A stretch of 57,278 bases of DNA, taken from positions 1-57,278 of the forward strand of contig JANNBM010000050.1 in the NCBI GenBank assembly GCA_031385445.1. The letters run 5' to 3'. The stretch's first letter is position 1. Each line of letters begins with the position of its first letter. The position numbers and the translations under genes were made by a program. Source of the stretch: CAIYZT01 sp031385445 (GTDB taxonomy: Bacteria; Pseudomonadota; Alphaproteobacteria; Rhodobacterales; Rhodobacteraceae). The notes under the pieces were generated by a model, which worked only from the letters and a program-made list of their open reading frames with translations, was not told the origin of the DNA and searched no databases. Below, in pieces: positions 35,213-43,771 of the stretch.

Positions 35213-35992
35213 CTAGCGCTGGCTTGCCGCATACAGACTGACCGCCGCCGCGTTCGACACGTTCAGGCTGCCAAAGGCGCCCAAATAGGGAATCCGCGCC
35301 AAAACATCGCAAGTCTCGCGGGTTTTTTCGCGCAGCCCCGGCCCCTCGGCGCCCATCACCAGACCGATGGCGCGCGTGCCCGCACCCGCGATTGCATCGG
35401 ACAAGGTCAACTCCGCCTCGCCTTCAAGCCCGATCAGCAGATAGCCCGCATCACGCAGCTCTTGCATCGCGTCGGCCAGGTTGGTGACGCGCAGATAGGG
35501 TTGCCGCTCCAACGCGCCGCTGGCGGTTTTGGCAAGCGCGCCGGTTTCTGGGGCCGAATGATGCTTCGGCGCGATCACCGCTCTGGCACCGAAAACCTCG
35601 GCCGAGCGCAGCACCGCCCCCGCGTTATGGGGGTCCGTCACGCGGTCCAGCAGAACGACCAAAGCCTGCCCCTGACCGGAGATTGCCACATCGGCCAGCG
35701 TCCCCCAGTTCAGCGGCCGCACTTCCATCGCAGCGCCCTGATGCACCGATCCTTCGTCAATCGGTACGGCAAACTTGCGCGGATCCACGATTTCGGGCTG
35801 CAGGCCGCTCATCTGAATGGCTTCTTCCAGCTTGTCATAGGCGTTTTTCGTCACCACCAGCCGGATTTTCTCGCGGCGCGGGTTCACCAGCGCATCGCGC
35901 ACCGCATGCAGGCCGAACAGCCATACCGTTTCCTTGGCCTCAACGCGGCGGTTGCGTTCCTTGTCCACGACCCAAGTAGGTTTGATGCTCAT
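35213..35992 (-). CDS. rlmB: 23S rRNA (guanosine-2'-O)-methyltransferase RlmB
   Basis: A 259-residue SpoU/TrmH-type methyltransferase; the RlmB subgroup methylates G2251 of 23S rRNA. The SPOUT motifs are visible in order: LLDRVTDPHNAGAVLRSAEV, then GLVMGAEGPGLREKT and LNVSNAAAVSLY. The N-terminal substrate-binding domain starts with LFGLHAVRDALVNP. I chose ATG 35990-35992, with GAGGA seven bases upstream; an earlier ATG at 36022 is possible. It is divergent from tRNA-Tyr. Confidence 0.95.
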   Translation of the reverse strand: MSIKPTWVVDKERNRRVEAKETVWLFGLHAVRDALVNPRREKIRLVVTKNAYDKLEEAIQMSGLQPEIVDPRKFAVPIDEGSVHQGAAMEVRPLNWGTLADVAISGQGQALVVLLDRVTDPHNAGAVLRSAEVFGARAVIAPKHHSAPETGALAKTASGALERQPYLRVTNLADAMQELRDAGYLLIGLEGEAELTLSDAIAGAGTRAIGLVMGAEGPGLREKTRETCDVLARIPYLGAFGSLNVSNAAAVSLYAASQR

Positions 35993-36095
35993 TGCCCGGT
36001 CCTCAGTTTCCGCCCCACCCATGGCTGACCCCCGGCCTTTTTGCAAGCCTGCGGGGAATCGCGAAAAAACCCGCGTCTTGCCCGCCGATCCGGCC

Positions 36096-36124
36096 TTGAC
36101 GCCCTTTGCGCCCTTGTCTATTGC
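36096..36124 (+). promoter_or_regulatory. Sigma70-type promoter of tRNA-Tyr
   Basis: -35 TTGACG (36096-36101), 17-base spacer, -10 TATTGC (36119-36124). The expected start falls a few bases before the tRNA at 36136. The -35 is near perfect; the -10 is weak. Confidence 0.6.
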
Positions 36125-36135
36125 CGCCACAGGAT

Positions 36136-36219
36136 GGGCGATATGCTACAAGGTGTGGCAGCGGACTGTAACTCCGCCGAGGCGACTCACGCCTGGTTCG
36201 ATTCCAGGATCGCCCACCA
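36136..36219 (+). tRNA. tRNA-Tyr (GTA)
   Basis: The acceptor stem GGGCGAT pairs perfectly with ATCGCCC, followed by a discriminator A and an encoded CCA. The anticodon arm GCGGA-CTGTAAC-TCCGC gives anticodon GTA (Tyr). The T arm is CCTGG-TTCGATT-CCAGG. The variable arm has 14 bases with a GAG/CTC stem, and the D arm has three pairs, as in class II tRNAs such as tRNA-Tyr. The length is 84 with CCA. The oddity is an A at position 8, where nearly all tRNAs have U. Confidence 0.88.
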
Positions 36220-36352
36220 ATACCTTCACAGCTTGGCGTGAAACGGCCCCGAGGCGCTGCTTTGCTGGTCGCGGCTGAGCTGTGATTTGCCGCTGCGCCC
36301 CAAACCTTCGGCCTGCCTTGTGTTAAAATGTTGTCATCTAATGAGGTAAGTC

Positions 36353-37144
36353 ATGCGCTCCACCCAGTTCACCCACGCCATCACCCGCAAACCTGCGGCC
36401 TCGATCATTCAGGGCCTGCGCGCAGTTGATACCGGCAAACCGGACCTTGGGCTGATGCGCGCCCATCACCGTGATTATGTCGCGGCCCTGCGCAGCACCG
36501 GGGCGGCCGTGCTGGAACTGGACGCATCGGACGACTTTCCTGATTCCGTCTTTGTCGAAGACACCGCGCTTTGCCTGACCCAAGGCGCGGTCATCATGCG
36601 CCCCGGCGCGCCGACGCGGCTGGGCGAAGCGGCGCTGATGGCGCCGCATTTGCAGGCGCTTTACGGCGATGTGCGCTGGATCACGGGCGCGGGCAGTTTC
36701 ATCGAAGGCGGCGATATTCTGGTGTCGGAAACCGAGATTCTGGTGGGCCGCTCGGCGCGAACCAATGCCGCGGGGGTGGCGGAACTGACCCTCAAAGTGG
36801 CCGACTGGGGCCTGCCCGTGCGTGAGGTTTTCACCCCGCCTGGGGTGTTGCATTTCAAGACAGATTGCTCGCTTTTGGACGGCGATACGGTGCTGTCCAC
36901 CGAACGGTTGGCGGCATCGGGCTGCTTTGCAGGCTACCGCGTGATCCACACCGCGCCCGGCGAAGAGGCCTGCGCCAACGCCATTCGCTTCAACAATCTG
37001 GTCATCATGCCCGCCGGTTTTCCCGCCACGCATGAGCGGGTTTTGGCGGCAGGATACGCCGTCGCCGAGGTGGGCAACAGCGAATGCGCAAAACTGGACG
37101 GCGGCATGTCATGCCTGTCTTTACGTTTTACCCCAAAGGCTTAG
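36353..37144 (+). CDS. ddaH: Dimethylargininase (DDAH)
   Basis: 263 residues. Hydrolyses Nomega-methylated arginines to citrulline and methylamines. It belongs to the amidinotransferase-like pentein fold. Active-site segments are present: FPDSVFVEDTA, IEGGDILV, His167 in GVLHFKTD and the nucleophile Cys254 in LDGGMSCLSLRF. The length and motif positions agree with the Pseudomonas enzyme. It starts at ATG 36353 after GAGGTAAGTC. It stands alone, convergent with a small secreted protein gene. Confidence 0.93.
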   Translation: MRSTQFTHAITRKPAASIIQGLRAVDTGKPDLGLMRAHHRDYVAALRSTGAAVLELDASDDFPDSVFVEDTALCLTQGAVIMRPGAPTRLGEAALMAPHLQALYGDVRWITGAGSFIEGGDILVSETEILVGRSARTNAAGVAELTLKVADWGLPVREVFTPPGVLHFKTDCSLLDGDTVLSTERLAASGCFAGYRVIHTAPGEEACANAIRFNNLVIMPAGFPATHERVLAAGYAVAEVGNSECAKLDGGMSCLSLRFTPKA

Positions 37145-37148
37145 CCCC

Positions 37149-37568
37149 TTAAGGTATCAGCACCGCCGCCCGCTCATAATCGCCGACCTCGACCGAGCCA
37201 TCGTCAAACGTCACGCTGACGGTGATCGTTTTTATCGATGAAAGGTCCGCCGTGACAAAAGGCAAAACCCCCTGATCCATTTTCAGCGCGTTCGGCTGCG
37301 CTTCGCCTTCATAACAAGGCTCAAAGACCAGCGCAGTGCGCGCCGGCGCGCCGTTCACGCCATAACTCACCCCCTCCACCCCGCAGCGCCAAGCCAGAAG
37401 ATTGGTGAAGTAAAGCAGGTCCTGCCCGTCATATTCGCGCACGGCAATCCACTGCGGTTTGGTCATGGTCAGGATCGGTTTAACCTCGGCTGCCGTGGTG
37501 AAATCCTGGGCCAAACCCGCCCCGGCGGAGGCACAAACGAGCGCGGCAACAAATGTCAGTCGCATCAT
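37149..37568 (-). CDS. Small secreted protein of unknown function
   Basis: 139 residues with an N-terminal signal peptide (cut near GAGLAQD). The mature part of about 118 residues has two cysteines (one in LLAWRCGVEG and one in FEPCYEGE) that could form a disulfide, and ends in a strand-rich region TITVSVTFDDGSVEVGDYE. No family is recognised. ATG 37568 follows AAGGAG; an adjacent ATG at 37565 is also possible. It is convergent with ddaH, four bases apart. Confidence 0.7.
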   Translation of the reverse strand: MMRLTFVAALVCASAGAGLAQDFTTAAEVKPILTMTKPQWIAVREYDGQDLLYFTNLLAWRCGVEGVSYGVNGAPARTALVFEPCYEGEAQPNALKMDQGVLPFVTADLSSIKTITVSVTFDDGSVEVGDYERAAVLIP

Positions 37569-37640
37569 CCTATTCTCCTTTTGCAAATCTCAAAAAGTTC
37601 ATGCCTACTGCGGTCAAAACAACCCGAGCAGCGTTCCGAC

Positions 37641-38639
37641 ATGACCATCTTGCGCCCCAAAGGGCAGTCTTTCAACATCGTTGCCGTGGTCCAATCGGGC
37701 CGCCTTCAATATGAGGCGCTTTTGCTGGCCGCGTCCTTGCGCGCCCGCTGCCCGACCTTTGCCGGAACGCTTTATCTGGCAGAGCCGCAAAAAGGCGGCG
37801 CTTGGCGGCGCAATCCTGCCGTCACAGATCCCGAAATTCGTGCGCAGTTACAAGACCTTGGCGCCGTATTTCTGCCCTTTGAGGCCAAGCAGTTCGGCGA
37901 GAAATATCCGCACGGCAACAAGATCGAAGCCCTTGCGCATCTGCCCGACGAGCCGTTTTTGTTTCTGGACACCGACACGCTGATCCTTGGCGACATCGGT
38001 TCGGTTCCCTTCGATTTCGCGCGCCCCTCGGCATCGATGCGTCGCGAGGGGACGTGGCCGCAAACGCAGCCCTATCTGGGCTATGCGGCGATTTGGGGCG
38101 CACTTTACGCCCGCTTTGGCCTCGATTTCACCAAAACGCTGGATCTGAGCCAGCCTGACGACTACTGGCAGCGCTATCTTTACTTCAACGCTGGCTGGTT
38201 TTTCGGCCAAAGTCCCCGGCAATTCGGCGCGCGTTTTGTGACCTATGCCCTTTCGGTGCGCGACACGCCGCCGCCCGAACTCGCCGCCCAAGAACTGTAC
38301 CCGTGGCTTGATCAAATCGTGCTGCCGCTGGTCATTCATTCGCTTGGCGGTGGGCGTCCCGGCCCGGAACTCGCCGGCCTTGATGGCGATGTCACCTGCC
38401 ATTATCGTCATTTGCCGCTGCTTTACGCCCGCGAAAGCGATCTGGTGGTCGAGGTTCTGGAACAGGTCGCAAAAACGCAGCCCCTGCGCAAAATTTTGCG
38501 CGACTATGAGCCGGTCAAGATGATGGTCTATCAAAACAAAGGCCGCAAAGCGCGCGAACTTTTTGACCGCAGCGATTTGCCAAGGCGCGAGCAGATGCTG
38601 CGTGGGCCGCTGAAAGAGGCGGGTCTTTGGCTGCGTTAG
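37641..38639 (+). CDS. Glycosyltransferase-like protein with DxD motif
   Basis: 332 residues. The layout resembles a GT-A (GT8-like) nucleotide-sugar transferase: a first Rossmann-like strand FNIVAVVQSGRLQYEALLLA, an acidic metal site FLDTDTLIL (Asp110-Thr-Asp112), and an acceptor-side segment YLYFNAGWFFG. I cannot name the sugar or acceptor. No signal peptide or membrane helix is visible, so it is cytosolic. The ATG has only a weak ribosome site. It overlaps the convergent LysE gene by four bases. Confidence 0.65.
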   Translation: MTILRPKGQSFNIVAVVQSGRLQYEALLLAASLRARCPTFAGTLYLAEPQKGGAWRRNPAVTDPEIRAQLQDLGAVFLPFEAKQFGEKYPHGNKIEALAHLPDEPFLFLDTDTLILGDIGSVPFDFARPSASMRREGTWPQTQPYLGYAAIWGALYARFGLDFTKTLDLSQPDDYWQRYLYFNAGWFFGQSPRQFGARFVTYALSVRDTPPPELAAQELYPWLDQIVLPLVIHSLGGGRPGPELAGLDGDVTCHYRHLPLLYARESDLVVEVLEQVAKTQPLRKILRDYEPVKMMVYQNKGRKARELFDRSDLPRREQMLRGPLKEAGLWLR

Positions 38640-39229
38640 ATCGAAAGCATCGGCCAAAGCGAGGCCACCAAAAGCGCCGCCATGGTGAAATTGAACAGGC
38701 GTAACCTTCTGGAATCCAGCAGAAAAGCCCGCATCTTCTGCCCGGCCCACGCCCAAAGCATGATCGAGGGGAAGTTGGTCAGCGCAAAAACCCCGGCCAC
38801 AGCGGCGACCTGAGGCAAGCCGCCATCCGCCGCATAAAGCGCGATCGCGCCGATCGCCATGGCCCATGCTTTTGGGTTGATCCACTGAAACGCCGCCGCT
38901 TGCAAAAAGCTGAACGGCCTGCCGCCAACGCACCCCTCGCCCGGCGCGGCGGCATGGGCCATCTTCCAAGCCAGCCACAGCATGTAAACCACCGCCGCGA
39001 TTTTCATCGCCAGTTTGGCCTGCGGCACCGCCTCCAGCGCCGCGCCAAGCCCGAGGCCGACCAGTAAAACCATGAAGGAATGGCCAATGCTGATGCCCAG
39101 CATATGCGGCAAGGTCCGACGCATGCCAAAATTCGCGCCCGAGGCCATCAGCATCAGATTGTTCGGCCCCGGCGTGACCGAGGTGACAAAGGCAAAGCTG
39201 AGAAGACCAAGAAGGGAATCATATGTCAT
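38636..39229 (-). CDS. LysE family amino acid exporter
   Basis: A 197-residue inner-membrane exporter with about six helices. The signature SVTPGPNNLMLMASGANFG lies in helix 1 as in LysE/RhtB proteins, and the basic loop WINPKAWAMAIGA is also typical. It probably exports an amino acid. ATG 39227-39229 gives MTYDSLLGLLSFAFV; an upstream in-frame start is unlikely. It is divergent from an Lrp-type regulator with palindromic sites between, the classic regulated-exporter arrangement. Confidence 0.9.
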   Translation of the reverse strand: MTYDSLLGLLSFAFVTSVTPGPNNLMLMASGANFGMRRTLPHMLGISIGHSFMVLLVGLGLGAALEAVPQAKLAMKIAAVVYMLWLAWKMAHAAAPGEGCVGGRPFSFLQAAAFQWINPKAWAMAIGAIALYAADGGLPQVAAVAGVFALTNFPSIMLWAWAGQKMRAFLLDSRRLRLFNFTMAALLVASLWPMLSI

Positions 39230-39232
39230 CTT

Positions 39233-39301
39233 GCAATTATTGCGCGCAATCAACGATAAATTGTTGCAATAATCGACCATCATGAACTATATTCGCAATA
39301 A
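39233..39301. promoter_or_regulatory. Lrp-type operator cluster between lysE-like and lrp-like genes
   Basis: Perfect palindrome GCAATTATTGC at 39233-39243, followed by related half-sites TTGCAATAA (39264-39272) and CGCAATAA (39294-39301). The repeated TTGCAAT-type element across the divergent gap fits binding of the Lrp/AsnC octamer. Confidence 0.5.
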
Positions 39302-39754
39302 ATGGCGAAGTCAGACATCATAAACGACCGAATATTGCAAGTTCTCGGCGCCGAGGGCCGCATTCCAAACCTTGACCTCGCCAACCGGGTCGGCCTGTCG
39401 CCGTCTGCCTGCCTGCGCCGTGTGCAAGAGCTGGAGCGGACGGGCGTGATCAAAGGTTACCGCGCCGTGCTGGACCCGGCCAAGCTTGGCATCGGCTTTC
39501 TGGCCTATGTCACTGTCGGCCTGAACAGCCATACCAAATCGGCACAAGAAGCGTTCGAGCGCGCCGTCGCCCGCGCCCACCAGGTGCGTGAATGCCATAA
39601 CATCACCGGCACAGTCGAATATCTGCTGCGGGTCGAAACGGTGGACCTTGCGGCCTATAAACACTGGCACACCGACGTTCTGGGCATCTTGCCGCAGGTG
39701 CAATCGGTCACGACTTTTGTTGTGATGGGCAGCCCGAAGGATGAGCGCGCATGA
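39302..39754 (+). CDS. Lrp/AsnC family transcriptional regulator
   Basis: 150 residues: an N-terminal helix-turn-helix (about residues 18-45, DLANRVGLSPSACLRRVQEL) and a C-terminal RAM ligand-binding domain (VRECHNITGTVEYLLRVET). It probably senses an amino acid and controls the divergent LysE exporter. Its TGA overlaps the ATG of the next gene (ATGA, 39751-39754), which is unusual for a regulator and implies a functional link with that gene. Confidence 0.93.
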   Translation: MAKSDIINDRILQVLGAEGRIPNLDLANRVGLSPSACLRRVQELERTGVIKGYRAVLDPAKLGIGFLAYVTVGLNSHTKSAQEAFERAVARAHQVRECHNITGTVEYLLRVETVDLAAYKHWHTDVLGILPQVQSVTTFVVMGSPKDERA

Positions 39755-41382
39755 CCCGCGTTTCGGCCCCTGCCCGCATTGCCGCGTGCCTTGGTGCGGC
39801 TTTGATGGGCACGCCGCCCGCTTTGACTTTTGGTCTGCCCAGCCTCGTGCAGGTTTGCTTTCGGCGCAAAGGGCAACGCCTCGCGCGGGTTTGGGGGCAA
39901 GGGGCGGGTCTTGAAGCCGCGCTTTGCAGCGCTGTGCAGCGCGCCGCAGTGGACCAGTCCCGCGTCACCCATATCGAGATTACCGTCGCCCGCCCCGGCC
40001 GTTTGATGACAGATCAGGATCTTTCCAGGGGCCGCGTTAATGATTTTCGCGGGCTGATGGGGATCGAACTGCGCGCGCCAGGCAAGCTCGCGCGTCTGGG
40101 CCCGCTAGAGATGGTAACGCGCAACCTTGGCCCGAAAGCGGCGCTTTTGGCGCTGTCGCGCGAGATTGGGTTGCCGCTTGCCCAGGTTCAGGCTTGGGCG
40201 TTTCCGGCCGATCAATACCTGATGGAATGGCCTGGCGCACGCATGCACAGCCTGTTTCGCGGCCAAAAACCCGTGCCGCCCAGCGCCATCACCCGCGCGC
40301 GGGTGCAAGAAATGGCGCGGGGAATGGAGGACTGGCTTTTGGCGCAGGTCGCGCCGGACGGTGCGGCGGCGTATAAATACTGGCCGTCCACCGGCCAATA
40401 TTCCAGCGCCAATAACATGATCCGGCAGTTTATGGCTTCCGCCGCGCTCGCCGCAATCGCAGCGCGGCGCGGGGATTGCCGGCCCGTGGTTGATCGGAAT
40501 TTCGCGTATAATTTCAACGCCTTCTATACCGAGGACGACAGCCTTGGTCTGATCCATGAAGGCGAAAAGGTCAAGCTTGGCGCGGCGGCTGTTGCGCTGA
40601 TCGCGTGCCTCAATCTTGGTGGCACCGGATATCAAGCCCAAGCCGCCGCCCTGTCGCGGTTTATCCTGTCGATGCAGAACCCCGATGGATCGTTCCGCAC
40701 TTTCCTGCGCCCTGCGGACCGGACCGACTGCCAGAACTTCTATCCCGGCGAGGCTTGCCTTGCCCTGATGCGCCTGCATCAGGTGGCCCCGGATCCCGCG
40801 CTGCTGACCGCCGTTCGGCGCGCTTTTGCCTTCTACCGCGACTGGCACCGGGCCAACCAGAACCCCGCCTTCGTTCCTTGGCACACTTCGGCGCTGTGCC
40901 TTTACCTGCGCCATGAAAACGCCCCTGAAATGGCCGCTTTCGTGTTTGAAATGAACGACTGGCTGTTAACCATTCAGCAGGGCAATGACCGCCCCGCCGA
41001 CGTTTGGGGTGAATTTTTTGACCCCGCGCGCCCAGAATTCGGCCCCCCGCATGCCAGCGCAACCGGCGTCTATCTTGAGGGGCTGATCGACGCCTGGGAC
41101 CTTGCAAACCGCCTCAAGGATCCCCGCGCGCACACCTATCGCCGCGCCATCCTTTGCGGGTTGCGGTCCTTGCGCCAATTGCAATTCCGCCATCCGTCCG
41201 ACATGTTTTATCTCACAAAGCGCGCCCGCGTTCTGGGCGCATTGCGCACCACGACCTATGACAACACCGTCCGCATCGACAACGTTCAGCACGGCCTTAT
41301 GGCAATTCGCCGCATTCTTGATCTGTGGGACAGGGCTGCCTTCCAGCCCCAGGATTTGCCCCTTTGTCCGGTAGGTAAATAG
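39751..41382 (+). CDS. Putative (alpha/alpha) toroid protein of unknown function, Lrp-coupled
   Basis: 543 residues. The C-terminal two-thirds (about 180-530) shows repeating helical hairpins with Trp/Tyr/Phe-rich turns (AAYKYWPSTGQYSSANNMIR, FVPWHTSALCLYLRHENAPE) like six-hairpin glycosidase, lyase or epimerase toroids. The N-terminal 170 residues form a separate alpha/beta-looking domain (LVQVCFRRKGQRLARVWGQG; GRVNDFRGLMGIEL). No signal peptide is clear. I recognise no family with confidence and see no decisive catalytic residues. Translation is coupled to the Lrp regulator, so expression is probably under amino acid control or part of the same response. Confidence 0.7.
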   Translation: MTRVSAPARIAACLGAALMGTPPALTFGLPSLVQVCFRRKGQRLARVWGQGAGLEAALCSAVQRAAVDQSRVTHIEITVARPGRLMTDQDLSRGRVNDFRGLMGIELRAPGKLARLGPLEMVTRNLGPKAALLALSREIGLPLAQVQAWAFPADQYLMEWPGARMHSLFRGQKPVPPSAITRARVQEMARGMEDWLLAQVAPDGAAAYKYWPSTGQYSSANNMIRQFMASAALAAIAARRGDCRPVVDRNFAYNFNAFYTEDDSLGLIHEGEKVKLGAAAVALIACLNLGGTGYQAQAAALSRFILSMQNPDGSFRTFLRPADRTDCQNFYPGEACLALMRLHQVAPDPALLTAVRRAFAFYRDWHRANQNPAFVPWHTSALCLYLRHENAPEMAAFVFEMNDWLLTIQQGNDRPADVWGEFFDPARPEFGPPHASATGVYLEGLIDAWDLANRLKDPRAHTYRRAILCGLRSLRQLQFRHPSDMFYLTKRARVLGALRTTTYDNTVRIDNVQHGLMAIRRILDLWDRAAFQPQDLPLCPVGK

Positions 41383-41503
41383 GCCCCCCTTCTTTTGATG
41401 GGCGCTTGCTGTCATTGATCCTCGGCGGGTCCGGGCCAGCACGCAGTCCCTTCACAGGACCAAAACCTTCCCCTAGGCTGTGCGGCGTAAAGGGGAGGAT
41501 ACC

Positions 41504-42793
41504 ATGACAGACAAACCACAAGGCTTTGACACGCTGGCCATTCATGCGGGCGCTGCGGCGGACCCGGCGACCGGGGCGCGGCAAATTCCGATTTATCAAA
41601 CGACGGCTTATGTTTTCCGCGATGCGGATCATGCCGCGAAACTGTTCAATTTGCAGGAAATCGGCTATATCTACTCACGCCTGACCAACCCCACCGTCTC
41701 GGCGCTTGCGGCGCGGGTTTGCGCGCTTGAAGGCGGCGCGGGGGCGATTGGGTGCTCGTCCGGCCATGCCGCGCAGATCATGGCGCTGTTTCCCTTGATG
41801 GGACCGGGCAAGAATATCGTTGCCTCCTCGCGGCTTTATGGCGGTACGATCACGCAGTTCAGCCAGACGATCAAACGCTTTGGCTGGTCAGCCAAATTCG
41901 TCGATACCGACGATCTGGGCGCTGTGGCCCGGGCGGTCGACAAAAACACCCGCGCGATCTTTTGTGAGACGATTGCGAATCCGGGCGGTTATGTCACCGA
42001 CATTCCGGCGCTGGCGAAAATCGCGGATCGCAAGGGCATCCCGCTGATCGTCGATAACACGACCGCCTCGCCTTATCTGTGCCGCCCGATCGAAATGGGC
42101 GCCACGCTGGTTGTGCATTCGGCGACGAAATACCTGACCGGCAACGGCACCGTCACCGGCGGAATCGTGGTGGATTCGGGCAAATTCAACTGGTCGGCCT
42201 CGGACAAATTCCCCAGCCTGTCGCAGCCCGAACCGGCCTATCACGGGCTGGTCTTTCACCCCACATTGGGCGGCATGGCGTTTACCTTCCATTCCATCGC
42301 CATCGGCCTGCGCGATCTGGGCATGACGATGAACCCCCAAGGCGCGCATTACACGCTTATGGGGATCGAAACTCTTGGCCTGCGGATGCAGCGGCATGTG
42401 GAAAACGCCACAAAGGTGGCTGAATGGCTGGAAAAAGATCCACGGGTGGAGTTCGTCACCTATGCCGGTCTGAAATCCAGCCCCTATAACAAGCGCGCCA
42501 AAAAGATCGTGCCAAAGGGCGCGGGGGGGCTGTTCACCTTTGCGATGAAGGGCGGCTATGCGTCTTGTGTGAAGCTGATTGATAACGTGAAACTGTTCAG
42601 CCACGTCGCCAATCTGGGCGACACACGCAGCCTGATCATTCACTCCGCCTCCACCACGCACCGCCAACTGAACGAAGAGCAGCAAATCAAAGCCGGGGCG
42701 GGCCCCAATGTGGTGCGGCTGTCCATCGGGATCGAGGATGTGGCCGACATTATCGCCGATCTGGATCAGGCGATGACGGCGGCTCTTGCCTAA
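41504..42793 (+). CDS. metY: O-acetylhomoserine sulfhydrylase / aminocarboxypropyltransferase
   Basis: A 429-residue PLP enzyme of the Cys/Met metabolism family that makes homocysteine from O-acetylhomoserine and sulfide. The start FDTLAIHAGAAADPATGARQ and the metal-free PLP site VVHSATKYLTGNG with Lys209 are diagnostic, and the length suits MetY. ATG 41504 follows GGGGAGGA. The 120-base leader shows no SAM riboswitch that I can fold. A strong UUCG hairpin follows the stop. Confidence 0.95.
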   Translation: MTDKPQGFDTLAIHAGAAADPATGARQIPIYQTTAYVFRDADHAAKLFNLQEIGYIYSRLTNPTVSALAARVCALEGGAGAIGCSSGHAAQIMALFPLMGPGKNIVASSRLYGGTITQFSQTIKRFGWSAKFVDTDDLGAVARAVDKNTRAIFCETIANPGGYVTDIPALAKIADRKGIPLIVDNTTASPYLCRPIEMGATLVVHSATKYLTGNGTVTGGIVVDSGKFNWSASDKFPSLSQPEPAYHGLVFHPTLGGMAFTFHSIAIGLRDLGMTMNPQGAHYTLMGIETLGLRMQRHVENATKVAEWLEKDPRVEFVTYAGLKSSPYNKRAKKIVPKGAGGLFTFAMKGGYASCVKLIDNVKLFSHVANLGDTRSLIIHSASTTHRQLNEEQQIKAGAGPNVVRLSIGIEDVADIIADLDQAMTAALA

Positions 42794-42802
42794 GGTCTAA
42801 AG

Positions 42803-42830
42803 CGGCGCCGCTCCTTCGGGGGCGGCGCCG
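42803..42830. terminator. Strong UUCG-loop hairpin between convergent genes
   Basis: CGGCGCCGCTCC (42803-42814), TTCG loop, GGGGCGGCGCCG (42819-42830): 12 pairs with one G-T wobble. Only a weak T stretch follows on the minus side, so it probably acts as a bidirectional mRNA 3' structure between metY and the next gene. Confidence 0.6.
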
Positions 42831-42844
42831 GGCCACCAGCTGGC

Positions 42845-43582
42845 TCAGGCGCTTGGCCCAAAAAGGTCATGAAACGTCTCGGCCGAGATCATCCGCATCA
42901 TCTCGGTCTTGTTTTGGTCAAACAAGTCATAGGCGGCGTCAAAGTCTGTCTTGTTTTCCAAACTCCGCGCGATCAAATCCGCAGTGGGGCGGGCGGGAAT
43001 CGCCGACGCAGACGCGCCGTCTACCAGCAAGTCGCTGATCTTGCGGTTCTTCACGATAATGCCGCAGCCATAATCGCAATCCACGGTGAAGTAGTCTGTG
43101 TTGGCCCGTTGAAACACGAAATCGAGATATGCCTTGTAAGCCACGCCGCACCATTCACCGCGCCGATGGCGGGGCGTCGCCGATTCGCGGCTTGGGGGCA
43201 GGCAATCGTGCACCACCAAAACCCCGCCGTCCGGAATGATCCCGAACATTCGGTTCAAATCGCGCGTCGTCGTGGCATAGGTGTGCCAGCCGTCAACCAA
43301 ACAAATCTGCGCTTTGCCACCCGCTGCGCGAAACGCTTCGATTGGCGTAAAAAGGTCTTCGTCAGGCGAGCGAAAGTCGATCTTTGCCCCGTCATTGAAC
43401 ACATAGGGGGTGATATACATCATCCGGCAGGTGTTTTTCAGCACGGTTGGGTCGATCTCGGAAAAATGTTTGCCAGTCGACGGAGTGGCCAGTTCCAGAT
43501 AATCGGTGAAACCCAGCCGCCGGGCGAGGGTGTTGACAATAGCGGCCTTGTTCAGGCTTGGCACAGAAATATCGTCGGTCAT
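42845..43582 (-). CDS. Class I SAM-dependent methyltransferase-like protein
   Basis: 245 residues resembling the Methyltransf_24 group. The motif I region is degenerate (YLELATPSTGKHFSEID, lacking a clean GxGxG), but the later strands AQICLVDGWHTYATTTRDL and GGVLVVHDCLPPSRE are typical, with the Asp-Gly-x-His that often binds metal in this group. The substrate is unknown; methylation of sugars or antibiotics occurs in relatives. The ribosome site is weak. It faces metY across the hairpin. Confidence 0.7.
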   Translation of the reverse strand: MTDDISVPSLNKAAIVNTLARRLGFTDYLELATPSTGKHFSEIDPTVLKNTCRMMYITPYVFNDGAKIDFRSPDEDLFTPIEAFRAAGGKAQICLVDGWHTYATTTRDLNRMFGIIPDGGVLVVHDCLPPSRESATPRHRRGEWCGVAYKAYLDFVFQRANTDYFTVDCDYGCGIIVKNRKISDLLVDGASASAIPARPTADLIARSLENKTDFDAAYDLFDQNKTEMMRMISAETFHDLFGPSA

Positions 43583-43711
43583 CTATCGTTCCAAATCGGG
43601 GCTGCTGCGCGAAGGATCAAATAGACCTTCGACGCACATGGCAAGGCAATCCCGGTCTTTTTTGCTGCCAAAATCGCGCTGCACACTGGTCTGCCCAGAT
43701 TTAGGCGAAAT

Positions 43712-43738
43712 GAAAAGCCAAGAGAAATCAATCTCTTG
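43712..43738 (-). terminator. Rho-independent terminator after the SIMPL gene
   Basis: On the minus strand CAAGAGA and TCTCTTG (43719-43738) form a seven-pair stem with loop TTGATT, followed by GCTTTTC. It is 34 bases downstream of the SIMPL gene stop. Confidence 0.5.
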
Positions 43739-43771
43739 TCTCTTTGTGTTACCGTTCCTTCAAGGCTTGCG

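Noticed and set aside
41383..41503. Possible SAM riboswitch before metY
   Set aside because: I found no SAM-II or SAM-V consensus core or pseudoknot in the 120-base leader; a covariance-model search would decide.
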